Assembly (NCBI GenBank): GCA_021803085.1
Contig: JAJZMD010000146.1
Location: 1 to 64,000, forward strand
Direction of reading: 5' to 3'
DNA length: 64,000 bases
Source of the DNA: Actinomycetes bacterium
GTDB lineage: Bacteria; Actinomycetota; Acidimicrobiia; Acidimicrobiales; RAAP-2
Below the pieces are notes generated by a model. It worked only from the letters and a program-made list of their open reading frames with translations, did not search any database and was not told the DNA's origin. Shown piece by piece: positions 45,467-53,849 of the stretch (position 1 is the first letter of the stretch; every line of letters starts with the position of its first letter). The position numbers and the translations under genes were made by a program.

Positions 45467-46929
45467 GGATCCGCCGGATCCTCGTCGCCAACCGGGGGGA
45501 GATCGCTCTGCGGATCCTGCGCACCTGCGAGCGCCTCGGCATCGAGGCCGTGCTCGCCGCCTCCGACGCGGACCTCGACTCGCCTGCCGCGCGCGCTGCG
45601 GACCGGGTGGTGCGTCTCGGGCCGGCCCCTCCCGAGCGGAGCTACCTGTCGGTGGACGCCGTCGTGAGAGCCGCGCTCACGTCGGGGGCGACCGCGGTCC
45701 ATCCCGGGTACGGCTTCCTCGCGGAGAACCCGGCCCTCGCGGACGCCTGCGCGGACACGGGCCTCCTCTTCGTCGGGCCGGCGGCCGCCCACCTGCGGGC
45801 GCTCGGCGACAAGCTCGAGGCCCGAGCCGCTGCGGTCGCCGCCGGCTTGCCGGTGCTCCCCGGCGGCGAGGTCGGCAACCCTGCCGAGGCCGAGGCGATG
45901 CTCGAGCGCACCGGCTTGCCGGTGCTCGTGAAGGCGGTCGGCGGGGGCGGCGGGCGCGGCATGCGGCTCGTCTGCCATGCCAGCGAGCTCGCCGGCGCCC
46001 TCGAGCTGTCGATGGCGGAAGCGGGAGGCGCCTTCGGGAACAGCCGCGTCTACCTGGAGCGCTACGTGGCCCGAGGCCGGCACGTCGAGGTCCAGCTCCT
46101 CGCGGACGGAGAGCGGGTCCTGCACCTCGGCGAGCGGGACTGCTCGGTCCAGCGCCGCTACCAGAAGCTCCTCGAGGAGGCCCCCGCCCCGGAGCTCCCC
46201 GAACGGCTGCGCTCGGCGATGCACGAGGCGGCGCGTCGGCTCGGCCGACATCTCGGTTACCGGAGCCTCGGGACCGTCGAGTTCCTCGTCGACGTCGACA
46301 GGGAAACGTTCTCCTTCCTCGAGGTCAACCCGAGGATCCAGGTCGAGCACCCCGTCACGGAGGCGACGACCGGGCTCGACCTCGTCGCAGAGCAGCTCTA
46401 CGTCGCCGAGGGCCGCCCGCTCACCCTCCGCCAGGAAGACGTCCACCTGTCCGGCCATGCCGTCGAGTGCCGGATCAACGCCGAGGATCCCGATCGCGGT
46501 TTCGCTCCCGGGCCCGGCACGGTGACGGGCATCCGGCTACCCGCCGGCGAGGGCGTCCGGGTCGACGCGGCGGTCCAGAACGGATCGGCAGTGCCGCCCT
46601 ACTATGACTCGCTCGTGGCCAAGCTCGTGGTCTGGGGGTCGGACCGGGCCACGGCGCTCGGGCGGCTCGCCGGAGCCCTCGACCGCTTCACCGTCGAGGG
46701 AATTCCGACGACGATCCCGCTCCACCGCCGCCTCGTCGCCCACCCCGAGCTCCGCCGGGGCGCTGTCGACACCGGCTGGCTCGGCCGCGTCCTGGCGGCG
46801 GCCGGCACAGCCGGCACAGGCGGCACAGCCGGCACAGGCGGCACAGCCGGCACAGGCGGCACAGCCGGCGCGGCGAGCCCGGACCGCCGTGGTGCGTCCT
46901 GGGCCGCAGGGGTGACCACGCATGGCTGA
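45463..46929 (+). CDS. Biotin carboxylase subunit
   Basis: This 488-aa ATP-grasp enzyme carboxylates biotin with bicarbonate. It has RRILVANRGEIALRILR at the start, the glycine-rich ATP loop KAVGGGGGRGMRLV, SVQRRYQKLLEEAPA, and the metal/active-site stretch EVNPRIQVEHPVTEATTG. The core ends near residue 440; the remaining residues include seven repeated GTAG/GTGG-type units from a 9-bp repeat and a short tail. GTG 45463 overlaps the previous stop. The carboxyltransferase gene starts 8 bp before its stop. Confidence 0.92.
   Translation: MRIRRILVANRGEIALRILRTCERLGIEAVLAASDADLDSPAARAADRVVRLGPAPPERSYLSVDAVVRAALTSGATAVHPGYGFLAENPALADACADTGLLFVGPAAAHLRALGDKLEARAAAVAAGLPVLPGGEVGNPAEAEAMLERTGLPVLVKAVGGGGGRGMRLVCHASELAGALELSMAEAGGAFGNSRVYLERYVARGRHVEVQLLADGERVLHLGERDCSVQRRYQKLLEEAPAPELPERLRSAMHEAARRLGRHLGYRSLGTVEFLVDVDRETFSFLEVNPRIQVEHPVTEATTGLDLVAEQLYVAEGRPLTLRQEDVHLSGHAVECRINAEDPDRGFAPGPGTVTGIRLPAGEGVRVDAAVQNGSAVPPYYDSLVAKLVVWGSDRATALGRLAGALDRFTVEGIPTTIPLHRRLVAHPELRRGAVDTGWLGRVLAAAGTAGTGGTAGTGGTAGTGGTAGAASPDRRGASWAAGVTTHG
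46801..46863. repeat. 9/18-bp tandem repeat encoding the biotin carboxylase tail
   Basis: GCCGGCACA and GGCGGCACA alternate over seven 9-bp units, in frame, giving a Gly/Thr/Ala tail (AGTGGT type). The 18-bp composite unit is repeated three times exactly. Confidence 0.92.
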
Positions 46930-48421
46930 GGTCCGCCTCGTCGACGTCTCGATCCGGGACGGCAACCAGTGCCTGTGGAGCGCGACCGGGTTGGCGACCC
47001 CGCAGATCGTGCAGGTGGCGCCGCTGCTCGAGCGCGTCGGGTACCACGCGCTCGACTACATCTCCAGCACGTTCATGGGGGTCGCCGTCCGCACGCACCA
47101 GGAGGACCCCTGGGAGCGGATCCGCCGGACCCGCTCGGCCGCGCCGACGACGCACCTCCAGTTCATCGGGACCGGGTTCCGCTTCATCTCCTGGGAGGAG
47201 GCGAGCCAGGACCTGATGCAGCTCATCTACGACCGTCTCGTGATGGCCGGCATCTCGCGGTTCATCGTCCTCGACCCGATGCACGACGTGGCGGCGATGC
47301 GGAGGTCGGCTGCCATGGTGCGACGGGCGGGCGCGCCCGAGGTCATGGGTGCGCTCACGTTCACGCTGAGCCCTGTCCACGACGACGCGTTCTACGCGGG
47401 CATCGCCCGGACGATCGGCGAGGACCCGAACTTCGACCGTGCCTACATCAAGGACCCGACGGGCATGCTCGACCCCGAGCGCGCCCGGACCCTCATCCCT
47501 GCGGTGAAGACGGCGCTCGGCGGCAAGCCGCTCGAGCTCCACTCGCACTGCACCATCGGGCTGTCCCAGATCACCTACCCGAGGGCTCCCGAGCTCGGCG
47601 TCGACGTCCTGCACGTCGCGCCCGGGCCGCTCGCCAACGGCTCGTCGCTCCCGGACGCCCAGAGGGTGGTGGCCAACCTACGCGAGCTGGGGCACACGGT
47701 CGACATCGACGATCGCGCGCTCGGGCTGGTCGCGGACTACTTCTGCGACCTGGCCGCCGCCGAAGGGCTCCCGGTCGGGACCCCCCAGGACTACGACGCG
47801 GCGTTCTTGCGTCACCAGGTCGCCGGCGGCGTCCTCACGACGACCCGACGCCAGCTGCGCGAGGTGGGTCTCGAGGACCGGTTCGCCCAGGTGATCGAGG
47901 AGGTGCCCCGCGTGCGCGCCGAGCTCGGGTACCCGATCATGGTGACGCCCTTCCCGCAGATGGTGTGCACCCAGGCCCTCTACAACGTCTTGGGCGCCGA
48001 GCGCTACGAGAACGTGCCCGACGAGGTGATCCGCTACGTGCTCGCTCGATTCGGCCGTCCCACCTCGCCGGTCGACCCGGAGGTGCAGGACAAGATCCTC
48101 TCTCGCCCCCGAGCGCGGGAGCTCGAAGCCGAGCCACCCCCGCCGACGGTCGCACAGCTGCGCCGGCGGTTCCCCGGGGCCGGCGACGAGGAGCTCATCT
48201 TGCGCGCCACGATGCCGGGCAACCAGGTGGACGCCATGCGTGCCGCGGGGCCAGCCCGCAGCCACTACAACCCGAAGCTCCGCCCGGTCCTCGGGCTCCT
48301 CGAAGAGCTGAGCCGCCGACCCGCGCTCTTCGATCTCGACGTGGAGCGCTCCGGGATGCGGCTCCGGCTCCGCCGCCGCGGCGCGGAGGGCGACGACGCA
48401 GAGGAGGCCAGTGCGGTCTGA
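46922..48421 (+). CDS. Biotin-dependent carboxyltransferase subunit (HMGL-like / pyruvate carboxylase CT type)
   Basis: This 499-aa TIM-barrel protein belongs to the HMGL-like carboxyltransferases: VDVSIRDGNQCLWSA with the metal Asp and Arg, the Lys in AYIKDPTGML and the HxH metal site in ELHSHCTIGLSQ. Known relatives include pyruvate carboxylase CT and oxaloacetate decarboxylase alpha, but operon context points to carboxylation of a phosphorylated aryl ketone methyl group. The C-terminal FDLDVERSGMRLRLRRRG resembles the N-terminal segment of the biotin carrier. ATG 46922 overlaps the biotin carboxylase end, and its own end overlaps the phosphatase start by 11 bp. Confidence 0.86.
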   Translation: MAEVRLVDVSIRDGNQCLWSATGLATPQIVQVAPLLERVGYHALDYISSTFMGVAVRTHQEDPWERIRRTRSAAPTTHLQFIGTGFRFISWEEASQDLMQLIYDRLVMAGISRFIVLDPMHDVAAMRRSAAMVRRAGAPEVMGALTFTLSPVHDDAFYAGIARTIGEDPNFDRAYIKDPTGMLDPERARTLIPAVKTALGGKPLELHSHCTIGLSQITYPRAPELGVDVLHVAPGPLANGSSLPDAQRVVANLRELGHTVDIDDRALGLVADYFCDLAAAEGLPVGTPQDYDAAFLRHQVAGGVLTTTRRQLREVGLEDRFAQVIEEVPRVRAELGYPIMVTPFPQMVCTQALYNVLGAERYENVPDEVIRYVLARFGRPTSPVDPEVQDKILSRPRARELEAEPPPPTVAQLRRRFPGAGDEELILRATMPGNQVDAMRAAGPARSHYNPKLRPVLGLLEELSRRPALFDLDVERSGMRLRLRRRGAEGDDAEEASAV

Positions 48422-49334
48422 ACCGACCGGCGAGCGCCCCGACCCGGTCCGCGGCCCCGACCCGGTCCGCGGCCACGACCCTGTCCGCGGCCACGACCCT
48501 GGCGCGGTCGCCCGCTTGCGCGAGGTGCGCGCGTTCCTTCTCGACCTCGACGGCACTCTCGTGCTGGGCGACCGCCACAACCACGGCCTGGTGCCGCTGC
48601 CGGGCGCGGTCGAGCTCGTGGACGCCTTGCATCGAGACGGCGTCGGCGTCGGCGTCCTCACCAACGGCACGGCGCGGCGGCCGGACGCGCAAGCCGCAGT
48701 GCTGCGTCGGATCGGCTTCGACCTGGCGGACGAGGCGGTGCTGACGCCGGCTTCGGCAGCGGCCGAGGTGTGCGTCGCCGCCGGCCACCGGCGGGTGATG
48801 GTGCTCGGCGGCGACGGTGTCTCCGGCCCGCTCGCCGCTGCGGGCATCGAGGTGCTCCCGCCAGCAGGCCGGCCGAAGGTCGACGCGGTGCTCGTCGGCT
48901 GGTTCCGCGAGTTCGGCATCGACCATCTCGAGGCGGCTGCCAACGCGGTGTGGGACGGTGCGGCCTTCTACAGCGCGAGCCAGTCGCTGTTCTTCGCCAG
49001 CGCCGAGGGCCGGGCGATCGGCACCTCTCGGGCGATCTGCGCGGTCGTCACGGACCTCACCGGGGTGCGCCCGATCATCGTCGGCAAACCGTCCAAGCAC
49101 GCGCTGCGCACCGCCCTTCACCGCCTCGGCGTGCGCCCGGGAGAGCTCGCCGTCGTCGGGGACGATCCCGAGCTCGAGGTGCCGATGGCGCTCCGTGGCG
49201 GCGCCTTCGCCGTCGCCGTCAACTCGGGCACGGGGCACGCCGGGTCGTTCGACCAGCTCGAGGCTCGCCGCCGTCCCCACCTCGTCGTCGACGGCGCAGA
49301 CGAGCTGCTGGACCTGTACCTCTCGGGGGCCTGA
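48411..49334 (+). CDS. HAD superfamily phosphatase (subclass IIA)
   Basis: This protein of up to 307 aa has motif I in FLLDLDGTLVLGD, the threonine/asparagine of motif II in GVLTNGTARRP, Lys in VGKPSKHALRTAL, and motif IV GDDPELEVPMAL. HAD-IIA members such as NagD remove phosphate from small esters. As the last gene of the phosphotransferase/carboxylase operon it is the obvious candidate for removing the aryl phosphate after carboxylation. The N-terminal 30 residues are DPVRG/H repeats from an 18-bp repeat, so the true start could be the later GTG in EVRAFLL; I kept the GTG at 48411, which overlaps the upstream gene. Confidence 0.82.
   Translation: MRSEPTGERPDPVRGPDPVRGHDPVRGHDPGAVARLREVRAFLLDLDGTLVLGDRHNHGLVPLPGAVELVDALHRDGVGVGVLTNGTARRPDAQAAVLRRIGFDLADEAVLTPASAAAEVCVAAGHRRVMVLGGDGVSGPLAAAGIEVLPPAGRPKVDAVLVGWFREFGIDHLEAAANAVWDGAAFYSASQSLFFASAEGRAIGTSRAICAVVTDLTGVRPIIVGKPSKHALRTALHRLGVRPGELAVVGDDPELEVPMALRGGAFAVAVNSGTGHAGSFDQLEARRRPHLVVDGADELLDLYLSGA
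48438..48491. repeat. 18-bp tandem repeat, three units, at the phosphatase N-terminus
   Basis: CCCGACCCGGTCCGCGGC occurs twice exactly and then with a few changes, with a partial fourth copy. If translated it encodes repeated PDPVRG/HDPVRG units ahead of the HAD domain. Confidence 0.9.
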
Positions 49335-49524
49335 CGCCGGGCCGCGCCCGCCGGCACGCGGGCGGATCGTCCGGCACCTGTGCGCCGAGGGGCTCCCGTC
49401 GAACCCGAGACCTCCTTCGGCTGGCGGTAGGCCGGGCGGCGTCGGCCAGCTCGTCCCACCCCGCGTGCCGCGTGTGCTAGTCGTAGCGCAGCGCCCGAGA
49501 GGCGACATCGAGGAGGGGGACCCA

Positions 49525-51081
49525 ATGGCACGCCCGGCGTTCTTCGGCTACGACCGCCCCCCGCGCCACGGCGCGCGGTGCAGGACCGTCGCGGTGCCGC
49601 TGCGCAACGGGATGCACCTCGTCGCCGACCTCACCCTGCCAGCGCCAGGTGACGAGCCCGGCCCGGGACGCCACGGCCAGGGGTACCCCGGCCTGGTCGC
49701 CCACTACACCCCCTACGGCCGCACGCAGCGGCGGCCCGAGGCGGCCTGGTGGGCGGCGCGGGGCTACGCCGTGCTCGTGTGCGACATCCGCGGCACCGGC
49801 GACTCGCCCGGGATGTTCCCGGGCTGCCTGTCGGCAGGTGAGAACGAGGACAACGAGGACGTCATCGAGTGGCTCGCGGCCCAGCCGTTCTGCACGGGCA
49901 GGGTGGTGCAGTACGGGCAGAGCTACGGGGGCATGGCGGCGCTGCGCGTCGCGTCGCGCCAGCCCCCCCACCTCGTCGCGATCGCACCGCAGGAGACCTA
50001 CTCGAGCTATTACCGGCACACGGCGTTCCCCGGCGGGATCCCCGCGGGCGCGGGGCGCAACTGGGCCGACGGCGTGCCCACCTACACGGCTGGCAGGGTG
50101 AGCGCGAGCTTCCAGAAGGAGCTCTGGGCGGTCCATCCGCTCATCGACGAGTTCTGGCGCCAGGTCGACATCGACACGAAGTACGCCTCGATCACCGTGC
50201 CGGCGCTGTGCTGCGGGGGCTGGCTGGACGTCTTCCGGGAGGGGACGGTCGAGAACCACACCGGGCTCGGCGCGCGCTCGTTCCTCGTCATGGGGCCGTG
50301 GCCCCACGGCCCGCTCGACCGGATGGACCTCGAGCCGCTGCCCCTCGGGGCGGTGCTCGCCTTCTTCGACCGCCACTGCACGGGCGACGGATGGGACGAA
50401 GGGGCGGGTGCCCCCCTGCCCCCGGCGCCGGTCATGTCCTACGAGCTCCCCCGGCCGGCGAGCCGCGGATGGACGGAGCTGGACGGGTTCCCGCCGACCG
50501 ATGCCAGCGAGCTCGACCTCGCCCTCTGCACCCGCGGCAGGCTCGCGGACGAGCCCGGTGAGGGGGCGACCGCGTCGTTCGTGACGGACCCCAACGACGG
50601 CCCGGCCGCCCTCGTCTTCGGGCCTGACGCGACCTTCCCCGACGACGCCGGCGTCGACCAGCACGAGCGGGACGCGCGGCGCCTCGGGTTCGAGACGAGA
50701 CCGCTCGAGGACGACGTCACGGTCGTAGGAGCGGCGCGCCTGCAGCTCCGCGCGTCGCTCAGCCAGCCCGACGCCACCTTCGTGGCGAGGCTCATGGACT
50801 ACTCCCCCGACGGGCGGGCGCAGGAGATCACCGTCGGCTACCTTCGGGCGAGCCACCGCGCGGGACACGACCGTGTCGTGGCGGTCCGGGAGGGCGAGCC
50901 GACCGACTACTCCATGACGCTCCAGCCGGTCCACTGGCGGCTTCGCGCCGGGCACCGCCTGCGGGTGAGCCTTTCCGCGGGGGACGTGCCCGCGCTGATG
51001 CCGGACACGCCAGAAGGCACGGTCACCGTGGCCGTAGGGCAGGGCGGCTCCCGCCTCCAGGTCCCGGTGGTGTTCGGATGA
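49525..51081 (+). CDS. CocE/NonD family alpha/beta-hydrolase
   Basis: This 518-aa protein has the CocE layout: an alpha/beta-hydrolase domain with the nucleophile Ser133 in YGQSYGG, the domain-end MGPWPHG (catalytic His), and a C-terminal beta-sandwich jelly-roll domain (about 370-518, TVVGAARLQLRAS, HWRLRAGHRLRVSLS). Members hydrolyse aryl esters or act as X-Pro peptidases; an aryl ester substrate fits the setting. ATG 49525 follows GAGGAGGGGG. The thioesterase-like gene overlaps its stop by four bases. The 190 bp upstream have no gene that I can support. Confidence 0.86.
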   Translation: MARPAFFGYDRPPRHGARCRTVAVPLRNGMHLVADLTLPAPGDEPGPGRHGQGYPGLVAHYTPYGRTQRRPEAAWWAARGYAVLVCDIRGTGDSPGMFPGCLSAGENEDNEDVIEWLAAQPFCTGRVVQYGQSYGGMAALRVASRQPPHLVAIAPQETYSSYYRHTAFPGGIPAGAGRNWADGVPTYTAGRVSASFQKELWAVHPLIDEFWRQVDIDTKYASITVPALCCGGWLDVFREGTVENHTGLGARSFLVMGPWPHGPLDRMDLEPLPLGAVLAFFDRHCTGDGWDEGAGAPLPPAPVMSYELPRPASRGWTELDGFPPTDASELDLALCTRGRLADEPGEGATASFVTDPNDGPAALVFGPDATFPDDAGVDQHERDARRLGFETRPLEDDVTVVGAARLQLRASLSQPDATFVARLMDYSPDGRAQEITVGYLRASHRAGHDRVVAVREGEPTDYSMTLQPVHWRLRAGHRLRVSLSAGDVPALMPDTPEGTVTVAVGQGGSRLQVPVVFG

Positions 51082-51875
51082 GCGCACTCGCACCCGGGAG
51101 CGACCAGGCGAAGGGAGTGCCGGAGCTCCCCACGGAGGGGCGCCTGTTCGAAGGCCGCCGGAAGGTCCGCATGCCCGACGTCGGCCCGGACCGGCGGGCC
51201 CGCCTGGACGCCCTCGCCCGCTACCTCGCCGACGTGGCCGAGGACGACGCGGCGGCCGCCGCGCTTCCCCCGACGGTCGGGTGGCTCCTCCGCAGCACGC
51301 GCATGGAGATCGAGCGGTTCCCCACCCTCGGCGAGGAGCTCGTCCTGCGCACCTTCTGCTCCGCCGTCGGAAGCCGGTGGGCGGAACGGACGACGCTCGT
51401 GGAGGGGTCTCATGGCGCCGAGTGCCGCGCCGTGTCGATATGGGTGGCCGTGGACACGCAGACCGGCGCGCCCGCGCGGCTCGGCGACAGCTTCTTCGCC
51501 GTCTACGGACCCTCGGCCGGTGGGAGACGAGCGACCGCGCGGCTCGCGCTGGGCGCGCCCACGGAGACGGTGGCGCGCGAGGGTCGGCCCTGGCCGCTTC
51601 GCCGAAGCGATCTGGACGCGTGGGCGCACGTCAACAACGCCGTCGCCTGGGCCGCGGTGGAAGACTCGGTCGACGTCGCACCGGGCAGCTCGTTGCTGGC
51701 GCGCATCGAGCACCACCTGCCCATCGATCCGGCGACGTCGCCCGTCCTGGCCGTCGAACGCACCGGCGACACGTGGCACGTGTGGCTGCTCAGCTCGCCC
51801 CGGCCAGAGGGCGTGCTCGTCGCCGCGGTGCTCGACGCCTCGGCGGGCCGAGCTTCGCCGCGCCCGGCCCAATGA
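51078..51875 (+). CDS. Acyl-ACP thioesterase-like double hotdog protein
   Basis: This 265-aa protein has two hotdog halves. The first contains EGRRKVRMPDVGPDRRARLDALARYLADVAEDD; the second has the acyl-ACP thioesterase catalytic pattern SDLDAWAHVNNAVAW. It may hydrolyse an acyl-CoA or acyl-ACP thioester, here possibly an aryl-CoA. ATG 51078 overlaps the CocE stop (ATGA), so the two are translated together. Confidence 0.75.
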   Translation: MSALAPGSDQAKGVPELPTEGRLFEGRRKVRMPDVGPDRRARLDALARYLADVAEDDAAAAALPPTVGWLLRSTRMEIERFPTLGEELVLRTFCSAVGSRWAERTTLVEGSHGAECRAVSIWVAVDTQTGAPARLGDSFFAVYGPSAGGRRATARLALGAPTETVAREGRPWPLRRSDLDAWAHVNNAVAWAAVEDSVDVAPGSSLLARIEHHLPIDPATSPVLAVERTGDTWHVWLLSSPRPEGVLVAAVLDASAGRASPRPAQ

Positions 51876-51954
51876 CCCACGCGGGCCCGGGCTCCCGGCA
51901 CCCAATAGGCTGACCTCGTCCCGCGCGCGACCGCGAACGCGACAAGGAGGAGCC

Positions 51955-52290
51955 GTGGCCGCAGTCATCGAGTTCCGCACCTATACGGCACACCCGGGTG
52001 AGCGGGGGGCGGTCATCCAGCTCCTCGAGGACCGGTTCTTCCCGGAGATGGAGCGCCTTGGCATGAAGGTGCTCGGCTGCTTCCCCTCACGCGACGACGA
52101 GAACACCTTCGTGTGGCTCCGCGCCTTCCCGGACGCTGCCGACCACGAGCGCCTGACGTCGGCGCTCTACGGCGGGACGCTCTGGAAAGAGGAGCTCCAG
52201 GAGCCGATCGTGTCGCGCATCGCCAGCCTCAACGTGTCGACCGCCGAGGACGCGACCGGCCTGTGGGACGCCTGGCCGGCGAGACGCTGA
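51955..52290 (+). CDS. NIPSNAP family protein
   Basis: This 111-aa protein has one NIPSNAP ferredoxin-like domain: VIEFRTYTAHPGERGAVIQL and the following FVWLRAFPDAADHERL. Such small proteins are common beside aromatic and lignin-fragment catabolic genes and may assist an enzyme or bind a ligand; the role is unknown. GTG 51955 has AAGGAGG four bases upstream. The amidase gene follows 68 bp later. Confidence 0.82.
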   Translation: MAAVIEFRTYTAHPGERGAVIQLLEDRFFPEMERLGMKVLGCFPSRDDENTFVWLRAFPDAADHERLTSALYGGTLWKEELQEPIVSRIASLNVSTAEDATGLWDAWPARR

Positions 52291-52358
52291 CCGGGCGCGT
52301 GCCTGCAGGTGCCGTGGACGGGAACCTCGGGCCCCCTGCGGCCTGAGGACTCGCCAAG

Positions 52359-53840
52359 ATGACGGCCCCTCGCCACGCCGGGCACGCCGGGCACGCCGAT
52401 CTCGGCGTTCACACCGTTCACACCGATCTCGCCGATCCCGCAGATCTCGGCGTTCTCGAGGCTGCCGCGGCGCTGCGGGCCCGGAGGATCAGCTCGCTCG
52501 AGCTCACCGACGCCTGCCTGGCGCGCGTCGGGTCGCGCAACGGCGGGCCGCCGAGCTTCGACGGGGAGCCGGGCGCCGTCAACGCCTGGGTGCGCCTGTA
52601 TCCAGACGAGGCCCGCGCCGAGGCACGGGCGGCCGATCGCCGCCTCGCCGCGCAGGGAGACGACGCTCCCCTCCTGTGCGGGATCCCCCTCGCCGTGAAG
52701 GACCTCTACTCGGTCGCCGGCCGACCCGTGACCGCCTCGAGCCGCGTCCTCGACGACGACCCGGTGCCCGCGGACGCAGCGGTGGTCGCCCGGCTGCGCG
52801 CGGACGGCATGGTCGTCCTGGGCCATACCCATACCCACGAATTCGCCGCAGGTGGGACCACCGACCAGGTGGGCAACCCCTTCGATCTGTCCCTCGCCGC
52901 CGGGGGCTCGAGCGGCGGCAGCGCGGCGGCGCTCGCAGCCAGGATGGTGCCGGCGGCGCTCGGCACCGACACCTGCGGCTCGCTGCGGGTCCCTTCCGCG
53001 TGCTGCGGCACGAGCACGATCAAGCCCACCCACGGAAGGGTCTCGCTCGACGGCATCGTCCCGCTCGCGCCCACCCTCGACCATCCGGGGCCGATGGCGC
53101 GCTCGGTGGCCGACGCAGCTGCGCTGCTGTCGGTGATGGCGACGGTGCCCGAGACCTCCTGCCTGATGCCGCCACCCGCGCCGCTCGGACCGCTGGCGCT
53201 CCGGCCGAGCGCAGGCGACCGTCCGCTCGAGGGCCGCACGGTCGCGCTCGGCGAGCCGCAGCCGGGCGTTCCCTGGGACGCGGCGGTCGTGGCCGGCATG
53301 GAGACGGCGCGCCGCGCCGTGGTCGCGCTCGGGGCGCGCGTCGTGGCCGCGCCGTCGTGGCCGCTCGAGTGGGAGCACCTGAACGCCGTGCTGCTGACCG
53401 AGATGTGGTCGTACCATTCCCGGTTCGCGCCCCGGCGCGACCGCTACCGCCCCGCGATCGCGGAGCTGGTCGATGCGGCGGCGGCCTTCGACGACGGCGC
53501 CGCGTACTTCTCGGCGCAGCTCGCGCGCTGCCGTGCCGCGGGCGCCTACGACGCGTGGTTCGCGGCCAACGACGTCGACCTCCTCTGCGAGCCGACGCTC
53601 GCGGTCCTGCCCCCGCCACGCGGCGAGGGATACGCACGCGGGCACGCCGGAGGGGTCGGCGATCCCCTGATCGCGCTCAGCGCTCGCTGGGACATGACGG
53701 GGATGCCGGTCGTCTCGCTCCCGGTCGCCTGGAACGTCGGGGTGTCCCTCGTGGCCCCACGCGGGGGGGAGGCCATCGCGGTGCAGACCGGGATCGACCT
53801 GCAAGAGCGCGCCCTCGGCCTGCCGGCCTGGCCCGAGTAG
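52359..53840 (+). CDS. Amidase signature family protein
   Basis: This 493-aa enzyme has the amidase-signature Ser-cisSer-Lys machinery: the catalytic Lys in LAVKDLYS, the serine loop GGSSGGSAAA and the strand carrying the nucleophile, here GTDTCGSLRVPSACCG. The usual second Gly of DTGGS is Cys, next to the catalytic Ser region, so substrate specificity may differ. It would hydrolyse an amide or, less often, an ester. The N-terminal 30 residues are repetitive (HAGHAGHAD, VHTVHTD) and probably not part of the fold. It converges with an SDR gene 9 bp away. Confidence 0.84.
   Translation: MTAPRHAGHAGHADLGVHTVHTDLADPADLGVLEAAAALRARRISSLELTDACLARVGSRNGGPPSFDGEPGAVNAWVRLYPDEARAEARAADRRLAAQGDDAPLLCGIPLAVKDLYSVAGRPVTASSRVLDDDPVPADAAVVARLRADGMVVLGHTHTHEFAAGGTTDQVGNPFDLSLAAGGSSGGSAAALAARMVPAALGTDTCGSLRVPSACCGTSTIKPTHGRVSLDGIVPLAPTLDHPGPMARSVADAAALLSVMATVPETSCLMPPPAPLGPLALRPSAGDRPLEGRTVALGEPQPGVPWDAAVVAGMETARRAVVALGARVVAAPSWPLEWEHLNAVLLTEMWSYHSRFAPRRDRYRPAIAELVDAAAAFDDGAAYFSAQLARCRAAGAYDAWFAANDVDLLCEPTLAVLPPPRGEGYARGHAGGVGDPLIALSARWDMTGMPVVSLPVAWNVGVSLVAPRGGEAIAVQTGIDLQERALGLPAWPE
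52374..52454. repeat. Repeats of 9-bp and longer units at the amidase N-terminus
   Basis: CACGCCGGG (three copies, the last changed), then repeated TTCACACCG and GATCTCGGCG segments, encode His/Ala/Asp repeats immediately after the start codon. Confidence 0.85.
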
Positions 53841-53849
53841 CCGGCCGCC

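Noticed and set aside
45416-46863. Short regular repeats as a possible CRISPR array
   Set aside because: Units are contiguous with no spacers, lie in frame inside coding sequence, and there are no cas genes.
45463-48421. Pyruvate carboxylase or oxaloacetate decarboxylase as the function of the biotin genes
   Set aside because: Possible by family alone, but the overlap with kinase and phosphatase genes and separate subunits fits an aryl ketone carboxylase better. Kept only as the main alternative.
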